Shown: positions 15,837 to 24,787 of the stretch, piece by piece
How positions within the stretch are numbered: position 1 is the stretch's first letter
Layout: every line of letters begins with the position of its first letter
Origin: Schlesneria paludicola DSM 18645
GTDB lineage: Bacteria > Planctomycetota > Planctomycetia > Planctomycetales > Planctomycetaceae
Direction of reading: 5' to 3'
Assembly (NCBI RefSeq): GCF_000255655.1
Contig: NZ_JH636435.1
Location: 124,001 to 188,000 of the forward strand
DNA length: 64,000 nucleotides
Notes under the pieces: generated by a model
Database searches by the model: none
What the model saw: only the letters and a program-made list of their open reading frames with translations
Told to the model about the DNA's origin: nothing
Made by a program: the position numbers and the translations under genes

Positions 15837-17195
15837 GTGAATGCATCCACTGCGACGACGGTTGGCCTGAAAAGAACTGTTCCATTGTTGATGTTGGTCG
15901 TCGCCTGTGGACACTTCAATCGAATCAGCATTTCCGTCATCGGGAATGAGCAACTGATTCCGAAGTACGGGATCAGCCCCGACCGAATGGGACTGGTCTA
16001 CTCGGCATTTCTACTGTTCTACACAGTGGCAATGTTGCCGGGCGGATGGTTGATCGATCGCTTTGGGCCGCGTGCGGCGCTGACGCTCCTGGGATTCGGG
16101 TCCGTTGTTTTCGTGGGGCTCTCGGGCTGCACGGCCTATTTGAGCAAGGATGTGGAAGCCATCTGGATCAGTCTGTTGATTGTGCGATCGTTCATGGGTG
16201 TCTTCAATGCCCCCTTGCACCCTGCTGCGGCACGGATGGTCTCGCAGTGTGTCGAACCACGTTCTCGAGTCCTGGCAAACGGATTTGTAACGTTCTCAGC
16301 TTGCGTTGGAATGGCTGCGACATACAGCGTCATGGGGTACTTGATCGATCACTGCGGCTGGACCTGGGCATTAGGGGTATCCAGCGTGATGACGTTAATC
16401 GTCACGCTCGCCTGGACATCCGGGACGCAGCGCTCGCCAAAAGAACCTCAATCGTCTCCGCCAAATGCTCAAATTCACGATGGGCAACTCAGTTTGTGGC
16501 ATGTTCTTCGCCAACCGAGTGTCATCTGCATCACACTCAGTTACGCCGCGATGGGCTATTTTCAGTACCTCTTCTTTTATTGGATTAATTTCTTCTTTGA
16601 GACGGTCCAGCAACAAGATCGGTCAGTCGCACGGTGGTACGCGACGATCATTACCCTGTCGATGGGCCTCGGCATGGTCGGCGGAGGCTGGCTCGTGGGG
16701 CAAATTCCGGCGCGTCTCTCCCCGCGGTGGAGACGCTCGCTCGTTCCAGTCCTGGGGATGATCTCGAGCGGACTGATCTTTGAAGTCGGACTTCTCGCCT
16801 CGAATCCCCACGTTACACTCGTCTTGCTCGCCATTTCTGCAGCATTGATCGGCGCCTGCGAAGGATCTTTCTGGACGACGTCCGTCGAACTCGGTGGGCG
16901 ATATGGTGGGACGACGGCGAGTTTGATGAATACCGGCTGCAACATTGGTGGCACATTGTCGCCGTCATTGACGCCGGTCATGAGCCAGATTTTTGCTCAG
17001 TACTATGGTCAGGACCTGGGGTGGCGGATCAGCTTGGCCGTCGCGGGTGGCATTGTTGTCGCCGGCGCATTCCTGTGGTGGGGGATTAATCCTTCTGCGC
17101 AAGAGGACGATCAGGCTTCCGTGGAGTCGCGGTTTCAGGGGCCACTGGACGAGCGATCGATCCGCGACGTCTTGACGCCACAGCGCGGGGGTTAA
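15837..17195 (+). CDS. MFS transporter, anion:cation symporter (ACS) type
   Basis: A 452-residue, 12-helix permease from a GTG start. HFNRISISVIGNEQLIPKYG near residue 25 and YTVAMLPGGWLIDRFGPRAAL (cytoplasmic loop 2-3 signature) match the ACS family that carries hexuronates, galactonate, tartrate and similar acids. The second half begins near residue 215 with the expected repeat. As last gene of the catabolic run it plausibly imports the sugar acid handled by the dehydratase (inference). Its last 110 bases overlap the antisense 3' end of the TfoX-like gene. Confidence 0.9.
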   Translation: MNASTATTVGLKRTVPLLMLVVACGHFNRISISVIGNEQLIPKYGISPDRMGLVYSAFLLFYTVAMLPGGWLIDRFGPRAALTLLGFGSVVFVGLSGCTAYLSKDVEAIWISLLIVRSFMGVFNAPLHPAAARMVSQCVEPRSRVLANGFVTFSACVGMAATYSVMGYLIDHCGWTWALGVSSVMTLIVTLAWTSGTQRSPKEPQSSPPNAQIHDGQLSLWHVLRQPSVICITLSYAAMGYFQYLFFYWINFFFETVQQQDRSVARWYATIITLSMGLGMVGGGWLVGQIPARLSPRWRRSLVPVLGMISSGLIFEVGLLASNPHVTLVLLAISAALIGACEGSFWTTSVELGGRYGGTTASLMNTGCNIGGTLSPSLTPVMSQIFAQYYGQDLGWRISLAVAGGIVVAGAFLWWGINPSAQEDDQASVESRFQGPLDERSIRDVLTPQRGG

Positions 17196-17502
17196 ATTCC
17201 AGGGCCAGATCGACCCATGACTCAAGGTTGCGTTTCGATCGAAGTCCCTCGGGCGTGACGAATACAAATCCGCGCATCGGCCGTCCCGTAATTTCCATCG
17301 GAATGCAGCCTTTTCGCGTCAAAGCTTCGTCGTAAATCGCACGATCGATGCGAGCCATAAGTCGGTTCTTCGAGATCCCAAGGCACATCTTTCCGTCAAC
17401 CATGAAGCACAAGCCGCCCATCATTGGGCGTTCGTCGGCCGACACCAGCCGCGCCGCAAGTACGGCACGCACACGTTCTGCAAGATCTTCGTCATATGCC
17501 AT
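17086..17502 (-). CDS. TfoX N-terminal domain protein
   Basis: A 138-residue protein of the TfoX_N family. MAYDEDLAERVRAVL, MMGGLCFMVDGKMCLGISKN, LMARID and MRGFVFVTPEGL are characteristic. TfoX (Sxy) activates competence genes in gamma-proteobacteria, but stand-alone TfoX_N proteins elsewhere are uncharacterised. The C-terminal 35 residues are basic and low-complexity (SRRRGSIARP) and are encoded entirely in the overlap with the 3' end of the MFS gene, so the tail may be a late extension past an ancestral stop. Transcribed alone and convergently with the MFS gene. Confidence 0.88.
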   Translation of the reverse strand: MAYDEDLAERVRAVLAARLVSADERPMMGGLCFMVDGKMCLGISKNRLMARIDRAIYDEALTRKGCIPMEITGRPMRGFVFVTPEGLRSKRNLESWVDLALEFNPRAVASRRRGSIARPVAPETATPRKPDRPLAQKD

Positions 17503-17989
17503 TGCAGGGGGGCTTTCGTTCTTTTCGAAGATTGTCGGTTCAAGTTGCCGATCGAATTCTTCGCTTTTTTTGCTGGGAATAGGGAATTGTTGTAATCCTG
17601 TATCAATTCATCGTTTCCGCGGGTCGAGAATAGAGAAAACGTCGAGTCCATTCCGACGTGATCTTGTGGGCCGGTACTTCCGCCACAGATCATGTCACTG
17701 AATTGAATATGCCCAGATTTGAACAGGCAATGCCAGAGTGAACACCAGATTGCCTGTTCCTGCTTGTAACACTCATAGGCGATATCTGAACCGTTGTCAG
17801 CGATCCGCCAGATTCAGATACTCCGGCGAATCCGGTGAGTTGTCCAACGTCATGATCAGAGCAGAGGCGGTTCGTTCGGGCCTTCCAACAATCAGATTGC
17901 GATTGGCATTGCAGGCGGACTGGACTAAAAGTGCGAAGCCTTTCGTGTCAATTTTCTGCATTCGCAGACATTCGTCAGGTTTTTGAGTC
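17503..17989. other. Intergenic region between divergent tfoX-like and membrane-protein genes
   Basis: 487 bases that must hold two outward promoters. I see no convincing -35/-10 pair, repeat or RNA. Short open frames here look random. Confidence 0.5.
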
Positions 17990-18754
17990 ATGAGCAAGTC
18001 ATCCGACAAATCCACTCCGCTCGACAAATCGGATCGTCCAACTCGACGCTTTTCATTGCCCTTTCCAATTCCTCGACGAGTCTGGATCGGTACGGCGATC
18101 GCTTTCGGAGTGATTCTGTTTGCTGCGTTCTTGTGGTGGCTGATGGCACGAGGTGGGTTGTGGACTAAGTCTGCCACGACTCCGACGTCCGAACTGATTG
18201 ATGTTCCGGCCCGCTCGAGTTCCGATGGGCCGAGGTTGCGTTCCACGGCCGAGCGATCACAAGATCCATCTGACAATTTGATCATTCTGGGCACTGGAAC
18301 CAGGCGACTGCGAATTGGCGCGACTGCGCGATCGATTGTCGAGATGATGGGGCGTCCCGACGACGTACTGCGTTCTGATTCAGGTGATGGATTTCACGTC
18401 AACGCGGGCGTCGCGAACTATGTCGATCCGACGCATTGGCTCGTTTACAAAGAGTCGGGTGTTGCCCTGATCGAGTCGGGTGGACGAATCGAATCGATCG
18501 TGTTCCGCTTCCGCAATCGTACGTTCGTCAGCTTCGACGGGGCGACGGACAAGGGGATCGGGATGTGGAGCACGGTGAATGACGTGATTCGTGCGTACGG
18601 AAACCCAGATCGAATCGAGAAAGGGTACAAGTACCTCAAAGGGATCGACACCGCCGAGCATGATTTTTCTTACCTGCTGCACTATACATCTCGAGCGACC
18701 GTCTTCACGTTCCGAAACGGCGAACTTCAGGCGATTGTCGTCGGCAAGTGGTAA
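17990..18754 (+). CDS. Single-pass membrane protein with extracytoplasmic domain, unknown
   Basis: 254 residues. A lysine/serine/arginine-rich cytoplasmic N-terminus (about 28 residues) is followed by one membrane helix (about 31-52: VWIGTAIAFGVILFAAFLWW). A low-complexity linker and a globular domain from about residue 95 follow. The domain contains two related segments, RLRIGATARSIVEMMGRPDDV and GIGMWSTVNDVIRAYGNPDRI, each resembling the small alpha-beta 'IGxTxxxVxxxxGxPD' unit of BamE/SmpA-like folds. That similarity is my pattern reading, not a search result. No function can be assigned. An RDD-domain gene follows after 225 bases. Confidence 0.72.
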   Translation: MSKSSDKSTPLDKSDRPTRRFSLPFPIPRRVWIGTAIAFGVILFAAFLWWLMARGGLWTKSATTPTSELIDVPARSSSDGPRLRSTAERSQDPSDNLIILGTGTRRLRIGATARSIVEMMGRPDDVLRSDSGDGFHVNAGVANYVDPTHWLVYKESGVALIESGGRIESIVFRFRNRTFVSFDGATDKGIGMWSTVNDVIRAYGNPDRIEKGYKYLKGIDTAEHDFSYLLHYTSRATVFTFRNGELQAIVVGKW

Positions 18755-18970
18755 CGAGTGATTGGCAGTGGCAAATCGTCTCCGCGTTCCCATGTCGTGC
18801 TGCGTCCTGCGGCGATTGACGCCACAGTGTTTCTCAAAACGCGATACGCTCATTCTGCATATGGGAACAGTTGGCAAACACACGGGACTTCCCGCTTGAG
18901 TGGCAATGTCTTAGTCTCTGGGAACTGATCCGCACAGCCGTCGTTGTGAATGATCGTCGTTTCGCGACAA

Positions 18971-18977
18971 GGGGGGG
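18971..18977 (+). promoter_or_regulatory. G-rich ribosome binding site of the RDD gene
   Basis: A run of seven G just before the ATG at 18980 makes that ATG the likely start instead of the upstream ATG at 18950. Confidence 0.45.
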
Positions 18978-18979
18978 CC

Positions 18980-20794
18980 ATGTCGAGTCGTCAGCCGGGC
19001 TATCTTTGGGGGCTTCTTTTGCTGGCGGTTTTTGCGACCACCCCGTTTCTTGCTGCAGGCGGTCTCATTGGAATGATGCGAATCGGGGGACCTCAGTGGT
19101 CCGTTCCGGCGCTCGTGCATTCCACGTTACGGTCAATTCCCTGGATCGGTGAAGGTGCGACAAACATCTACCGGTTGATGTACGCGCCACTTTGGAACGA
19201 TCAATTCGTTTGCCTGGAGGGATTAGGTCAACGCGAGGGCATTGAGGATTGGAAGTGGATGCTTGTGACCATTGATCCAGAGACTGGCAAGAATCACTCG
19301 CTCAGTTTGAGCTTCCAGAGCAGAGTTGTCCTGTTTCCGACCGTGTTCGGTGACCGACTTTGGCTGGTCGATCCGACGATGAACAATCCTGAATCGTTTG
19401 AGATTGTCGATGGTCGGGCACAACGATCGGAATTTTCCGACGATCCATTTCAAAATCTCGTTCCAACAGGTCAGCGATTCCTTTTAGACGGTGAACCGGC
19501 GCGTGTCGAAAGCGGGGGCGATGGATTCGTGATCTCAACGCATTCGGATGGCGATTGGAACGACAAATACGCCGTTGTGCTGCCAAACCCGAATCGAATC
19601 TCGATGATTGGGTCGGTGGGTGTCTACTTTTCACAAGCCTCACAGATGTCCTGCTTGAACCTTGGCGACGAGATTCACGTCTTGCTGAAAGTCGGCGGAT
19701 ATTCTCTCTATCGACGCGGGCTGCAACTGAAGCCGTTGTCCGATGAAAGTGACGGGCCTGCGATGGACGATCCGGATTCTTTGGACGGGGCGCTCATCTT
19801 GAGCGAAACGGTATCTGTACCGGAATCGAAAAATCCAGCAGACGCGGTCGCAGGCTGGTCGCTCGTTCGCGAAGAGATCGGCCATGACATTCCGAATCTA
19901 CTTTTCGTCAATGGTGAACCGGCAGTCCTCATCGTAGACGACGTCCATACCCTTAATCCGATTGGGCATCTTTACCGATTTGACGGAACCGAATGGAAGC
20001 TCTCCGCGACTTGTGCGTTTCCTTTCACGTACAACATTCGCGTCGTCGCGTGTCAGAATGGTATGAAATCTTATGTTTCCACGATTCAGGCGATGGGCGT
20101 GACCAGAATCTACTCGATAGAACAGGATGGCATTCGAGCAACAGAATGCGTCATTGATGCAATTCCGAAAGGCTTACTGAGTCTTGGGATGATGCTGATG
20201 GGAGTTCTATTCCTTACAACAACGCTCTTGGGTGTCGGATGTTGGATCATGATGTGCCGATACACCCGAGCGGATTATGGGTTCGGCGATCGGGCCGTCC
20301 GGCTGGCGTCGCTCGGACAGCGAGGGTTGGCGCGGGGAATTGACATCGTATTGGTCGCGAGTCTGATCATCGGATTCGGTTGGATCGTGAACCCCCATTT
20401 TGACTGGTTGACGCTCGCCCAGGCACTGGAATGCCAGGTCTCGCATCCAATCGTCAAGGCGGCGTCGGAGCTTGTCATCTGGGTGGGAATCTGGATGGCC
20501 TTCATCGCTTTTGCGTTTGTTGCGATTCAAGGGCGCTGGGGTGTGACACCTGGCAAGTGGTGTGTCGGAATTAGGACCCTGCAATCAACACTCCGGCCAT
20601 GTGGGTTCAGTCGTAGCCTTGCACGCGAGATCGTCATGTGCGTTGACACCTGCAACGCAACCTGGTGGGTTCCAGGAATCCTGAGTCTCGCCCTGACCAG
20701 TGCTCGACAGCGACTGGGGGATCTTGTTGCCGATACCATCGTTGTCGAGGCGTCCCGAGATTGCCCGGAGGGATCAGCCGTTTCTTCTGGTTGA
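18980..20794 (+). CDS. Membrane protein with large extracytoplasmic region and C-terminal RDD domain
   Basis: 604 residues. One N-terminal helix (about 7-32) is followed by a roughly 350-residue region rich in beta-strand, with repeated 'FxxDGE' and 'xxPNPNRI' like elements reminiscent of a beta-propeller. Next come a helix near 405-430 and an RDD domain (about 435-595) with RGLARGIDIVL, three helices, the loop QGRWGVTPGKWCVGIRTL and RQRLGDLVADTIVV. RDD proteins are ill-defined; some are transporters. The propeller-plus-RDD layout suggests a surface sensor or binding protein, but this is inference. Confidence 0.75.
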   Translation: MSSRQPGYLWGLLLLAVFATTPFLAAGGLIGMMRIGGPQWSVPALVHSTLRSIPWIGEGATNIYRLMYAPLWNDQFVCLEGLGQREGIEDWKWMLVTIDPETGKNHSLSLSFQSRVVLFPTVFGDRLWLVDPTMNNPESFEIVDGRAQRSEFSDDPFQNLVPTGQRFLLDGEPARVESGGDGFVISTHSDGDWNDKYAVVLPNPNRISMIGSVGVYFSQASQMSCLNLGDEIHVLLKVGGYSLYRRGLQLKPLSDESDGPAMDDPDSLDGALILSETVSVPESKNPADAVAGWSLVREEIGHDIPNLLFVNGEPAVLIVDDVHTLNPIGHLYRFDGTEWKLSATCAFPFTYNIRVVACQNGMKSYVSTIQAMGVTRIYSIEQDGIRATECVIDAIPKGLLSLGMMLMGVLFLTTTLLGVGCWIMMCRYTRADYGFGDRAVRLASLGQRGLARGIDIVLVASLIIGFGWIVNPHFDWLTLAQALECQVSHPIVKAASELVIWVGIWMAFIAFAFVAIQGRWGVTPGKWCVGIRTLQSTLRPCGFSRSLAREIVMCVDTCNATWWVPGILSLALTSARQRLGDLVADTIVVEASRDCPEGSAVSSG

Positions 20795-21401
20795 ATGGAT
20801 CGATGATTGATTGTCGAGGCCCGCGTTCCTGGGGTTTGAGAGACACTGTCGATCAACGTCGGTTCTCCCGCTTGGGATCATCGACAGCTCAAGGGACTCA
20901 TTCGGTGGTCACCCGACGACGTAACCGTTCACAGCCCGAAAAGAGGGGTACAGGCACATTTTCCCGGTTCAATTGGAATCCACAGTACATCGACTGGGGT
21001 GAGCCTTCCCTTATACTGCGGGAAAATGAGCCAGCCCCCGGTCTGTGAACGGTTGGCCCGACGACTCCTTTGCGTGGCTGGGATCAACTTGACCAAATTT
21101 CCTCGCGACGTATCAGTTGAATTCAGCGTGCCGCTCGTCGACAATTTCGGGTTGATGGATGAGACGTCTCCGAGAAAAAAACTGCACTCATGCTGTGTTG
21201 CGTCCCAGCGCCCTGCAGCGACAATTGGTCACAAGACGGGTTCGGTCAACTGATTCGGACGTCGGTTGTTCGCTGCCAGGTTTTGTCTGACTGACGCGTA
21301 CTGAATGTTTTGAGGGATGCATCGAAGTGCAATGATGATTTGACATAATTCTCGCCGCTACCTTCCTTTGTATCGTCGACGGCCGTCGCGATGGATCTCC
21401 T
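20795..21401. other. Intergenic region carrying the repeat element
   Basis: 607 bases between the RDD gene and the hybrid kinase, both on plus. Apart from the palindromic element at 20923-21054 I see no gene, terminator or clear promoter. Confidence 0.5.
20923..21054. repeat. MITE-like palindromic element, copy 1
   Basis: A 132-bp element bounded by perfect 12-bp terminal inverted repeats, AACCGTTCACAG and CTGTGAACGGTT. Inside is a second pair of imperfect arms (20945-20966 and 21019-21039) sharing CATTTTCCCG/CGGGAAAATG. A very similar element lies at 33433-33565. It does not encode a convincing protein. Confidence 0.85.
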
Positions 21402-24059
21402 TTGAAAACAACTCGCTCGCCTGAAGCCGATTCGCCGGCCGAAATCAACACAGCTACCGCCTTCGGACTCACCGTTCTGGCCGTGATTGCTGCTGGATTC
21501 GTACGATTGCTGCTCGACCCGGTACTTGGCGATGAGACGCCCTATCCAACATTCTTTGCCGCCGTGGTGTTTGCCTCGCGCATTGGTGGCTGGCGGACGG
21601 CCGCCCTCGCGACCGTTTTGGGCTTTTTCATCGCGTGGTTTCTGTTTGTCCCTCCCCGATTGACCATATTTAGCAACTATGCCTCACAGCCAGTGGGACT
21701 TGGACTGTACTTGCTGGTTTGCCTGATGGTCGCAATGGTCGGCGAGTCCATGCAGCGTTCGACTGCGGCGATTCGGGTTGCACAGAAGAGCCTTGGGCGT
21801 CAGGCGGAGCTTGCACGAATCACATTGGCCAGTATTGCGGACGCTGTGATCACCATGGATGCAACAGGCAAGGTCACGTTTCTAAATGATGTCGCCCAAA
21901 AAATAACTGGATGGCCGCAAGAACGTGCCGTGGGGCGATCGCTGGACGAGATTTTTCGCCTTGTCGATCAGGAGACGCGTACGCCGGTCCCAAACCTTGC
22001 GCTGCGAGCCATCTCGTCTGAATCTGCGATAAGCCTAACCGCGCGGACGTTATTGATCTCGAAAAATGGAACCGAATGGGCGATTGAAGACAGCACCTCA
22101 CCCATTCTGGATGAACGGAATCGAGTCCAAGGAGCTGTCGTGATCTTTCGCGACATTCGTTCGCGGCAGCAGGCGGAAGAAGCCGAACGGCAAGCCGGAG
22201 AACGGTCGCGTGTCATCTTGGACAGTATCACCGACGCGTTCTTTTCCGTGGATCGCAACTGGTGTTTTGCCTATCTCAATCGGCCTGCCGAAAGCGTGAT
22301 CGACAGGTCACGCGATGACTTGGTGGGGCAAGTGATGTGGGATGTATACCCCGGGGTGATCGGGACCGAGTTCGAACCGGCGCTTCGCCAAGCCATGGAT
22401 CAACGAACCCCGGCCACAGTGATGGCGTACTACGCCGAGCATGATCGGTGGTATCTGGTGCGCGTCTATCCGTCCGACGACGGAATTTCGATCTATTTGC
22501 AGGATGTCTCGGAACAGCAGCGGGCAGCCGCTGAAAAGCTGCGGTTGATGAATGCCTCTGACCAACAACGTCGGATCTACGAGACGGCTCTCTCGAACAC
22601 TCCCGATTTTAACTACATCTTTGATTTGCACGGCCGCTTCGTCTACATCAACAAATCGCTACTGGCGTTATGGCATAAGACGTTTTCCGAGGCGGTCAAC
22701 AAGAATTTTTACGAGCTTGACTATCCATCGGAATTGGCGGCAAAACTGCATCGCCAGATCCAACAGGTGATCGACACGAAGCAGCCCCTTCGCGACGAAA
22801 CACCGTATGCGAATGTGGATGGCGAACGCCAATACGAATACATTTTCATGCCTGTTCTGGCCGAGGACGGTTCGGTCGAAGCGGTTGCTGGTTCGACGCG
22901 CGATATCACCGATCGCAAGCAGGCCGAGGCAATGCTGCACGAGGCCGACCGCCGCAAGGATGAATTTCTCGCGATCCTGGCCCACGAGCTTCGCAACCCT
23001 TTGGCTCCCATCCGGAATGGGCTCGAAATCCTGAGATTGAGTCACGGTGATGAAGCCAGTCGAAGCGCCACGCGCGATATGATGGATCGACAGCTAACAC
23101 ATGTGGTACGTCTCGTTGATGACTTAATGGATGTCAGTCGAATCAGCCAGGGTAAGTTCGAGCTGCATCGAGAGCGAGTCTGCCTGCTGACGATTATTCA
23201 AAGCGCGATGGAGACGTCGCGTCCCTTGATCGAGCACCTGGGGCACACGGTCACGCTGTCGTTGCCAAATGCACCCGTAATGGTCGATGCCGATCCTGTC
23301 AGGCTGGCACAGGCCATATCGAACCTGCTCAACAACGCCGCCAAGTACAGCGACCGCGAAGGGAAGATCAATCTTTCTGCGAATGTCGCAAACTCCGAAG
23401 TCGTGATATCGGTCAAAGACTGCGGAGTCGGATTGTCTCCGGACGAGATTCCACGCCTGTTTCTGATGTTCAAGCAGTCCGAATCGTCGCTCGCCAAGTC
23501 TCGCGGCGGTCTGGGCATCGGTCTGACATTGGTCCGCAAACTGACCGAAATGCATGGTGGCACCGTGGACGCACAGAGTGACGGGCCGGGAAAAGGCTCG
23601 ACCTTTACCATTCGCCTTCCATTGTTGACCAGTCTTGTCGAGGAAGTGGCGGGTGATGACGTACCCCTGTCAGCTCGATCTGTCCCGTCATATCGAATCC
23701 TCGTCGTGGACGACAACCGCGACGGAGCGGATAGCCTGGCGATGATGCTGCGGATCATGGGTAACGAAACTCGAACGGCCTACGATGGTCAACAAGGACT
23801 CGACACGGCGATCGACTTCCAACCCGATATCGCGCTCTTAGACATTGGTCTCCCCGGCCTGAACGGCTACGAAGTCGCCCGTCGCATCCGCAACCAACCC
23901 TGGGGTCAGAATGTCATTCTGATTGCCGTGACCGGATGGGGGCAGGAGGAAGACCGGCGTCGTTCAACAGAAGCGGGCTTTAACCAGCATCTGGTCAAGC
24001 CGGTTGATCCCCATGTTTTGATGAAGATGTTAGTGCAGACTGGTGGTTGCCCGTCGTGA
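21402..24059 (+). CDS. Hybrid sensor histidine kinase: DUF4118, three PAS, HisKA, HATPase, receiver
   Basis: 885 residues from a TTG start; an upstream ATG at 21391 runs into a stop. An N-terminal DUF4118 four-helix membrane domain (about 15-120) has ETPYPTFFAAVVFASRIGGWRT. Three PAS domains lie at about 130-255, 262-380 and 385-510. The HisKA helix carries H528 in LAILAHELRNPLAP. ATP-binding motifs are NLLNNAAKYS (N box), VKDCGVGLS (G1) and GGLGIGLTLV (G2). A C-terminal receiver (about 765-880) has D814 in LLDIGLPGLNG and K in HLVKPVD. No cognate regulator gene is adjacent. Signals are unknown; several PAS domains suggest small-molecule or redox input. Confidence 0.93.
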   Translation: MKTTRSPEADSPAEINTATAFGLTVLAVIAAGFVRLLLDPVLGDETPYPTFFAAVVFASRIGGWRTAALATVLGFFIAWFLFVPPRLTIFSNYASQPVGLGLYLLVCLMVAMVGESMQRSTAAIRVAQKSLGRQAELARITLASIADAVITMDATGKVTFLNDVAQKITGWPQERAVGRSLDEIFRLVDQETRTPVPNLALRAISSESAISLTARTLLISKNGTEWAIEDSTSPILDERNRVQGAVVIFRDIRSRQQAEEAERQAGERSRVILDSITDAFFSVDRNWCFAYLNRPAESVIDRSRDDLVGQVMWDVYPGVIGTEFEPALRQAMDQRTPATVMAYYAEHDRWYLVRVYPSDDGISIYLQDVSEQQRAAAEKLRLMNASDQQRRIYETALSNTPDFNYIFDLHGRFVYINKSLLALWHKTFSEAVNKNFYELDYPSELAAKLHRQIQQVIDTKQPLRDETPYANVDGERQYEYIFMPVLAEDGSVEAVAGSTRDITDRKQAEAMLHEADRRKDEFLAILAHELRNPLAPIRNGLEILRLSHGDEASRSATRDMMDRQLTHVVRLVDDLMDVSRISQGKFELHRERVCLLTIIQSAMETSRPLIEHLGHTVTLSLPNAPVMVDADPVRLAQAISNLLNNAAKYSDREGKINLSANVANSEVVISVKDCGVGLSPDEIPRLFLMFKQSESSLAKSRGGLGIGLTLVRKLTEMHGGTVDAQSDGPGKGSTFTIRLPLLTSLVEEVAGDDVPLSARSVPSYRILVVDDNRDGADSLAMMLRIMGNETRTAYDGQQGLDTAIDFQPDIALLDIGLPGLNGYEVARRIRNQPWGQNVILIAVTGWGQEEDRRRSTEAGFNQHLVKPVDPHVLMKMLVQTGGCPS

Positions 24060-24092
24060 GGCGGCACTCGACTTGCGGCTGACTGGATTCCG

Positions 24093-24608
24093 TCATTGGA
24101 GCTGATGGAACGGCGAAGCATATTCGACATGGCCAACAACGCCCGCCATCGCACCCGGTTCGAGCTCGTTGACCATCCAGGCTTCTCCGCCGCCGAAGGG
24201 TGAAGTAAGGGATTTGGCGAGATCCGCCGAGAAGCCAAATCGCGGATAGAAGCCGGGGTGACCAAGAACGATGGCAATCCGGCCGCCAATTTTGCGACAC
24301 CCACACAGACCTTCGGTGACCAATTGACTGCCAATTCCCATCCTCTGATAAGTTGGCAGAACGGCCAGCGGGGCGAGGGCGTGCGCGTCGAATGATTCGT
24401 TGTTGCTCGTCACGATCTTTAACTTGCTGAACAAAATGTGACCGACAATTTGATTGTCGGCTTCTGCGACCAGTGACACGGTCGTGTCTCCACCGGCACG
24501 CAGCGCGTCGACCAAATTGGCCTCGACCGGTTGGCCAAAGGCCAAATTATTCACGTTCCAGATTGATCGATGATCGGCGGGCGTTTCCAGTCGAATGGTG
24601 AGAGGCAT
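24093..24608 (-). CDS. GNAT N-acetyltransferase (YhbS-like)
   Basis: 171 residues from the ATG at 24608. The acetyl-CoA loop is LAVLPTYQRMGIGSQLV, preceded by the DNQIVGHILFSKL strand and followed by VLGHPGFYPRFGFSAD, the signature of YhbS-type acetyltransferases (COG3153). The frame extends upstream to 24788, but the added residues have no family resemblance. Convergent with the hybrid kinase (33 bases between stops). Substrate unknown. Confidence 0.88.
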   Translation of the reverse strand: MPLTIRLETPADHRSIWNVNNLAFGQPVEANLVDALRAGGDTTVSLVAEADNQIVGHILFSKLKIVTSNNESFDAHALAPLAVLPTYQRMGIGSQLVTEGLCGCRKIGGRIAIVLGHPGFYPRFGFSADLAKSLTSPFGGGEAWMVNELEPGAMAGVVGHVEYASPFHQLQ

Positions 24609-24787
24609 AACTGTCTCCGACAGCACTTGGATTGAATTGAAAGGCCGTGTGAATGTGCCCTGAGTGTCAGGACAATAGATATCATCGGGTGTCCGCAATT
24701 GGAGGGCATTGCCGCACCCAGGGGCTTCCATCGCTTCGCTCGTCCAGCCCCGGACACCCGCACCGTAATTTTCGTGATGAAAAAACA

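Noticed and set aside
17797-18294. 165-codon minus-strand open frame covering an intergenic region
   Set aside because: Over half lies antisense to the membrane protein gene at 17990; no start signal or family resemblance.
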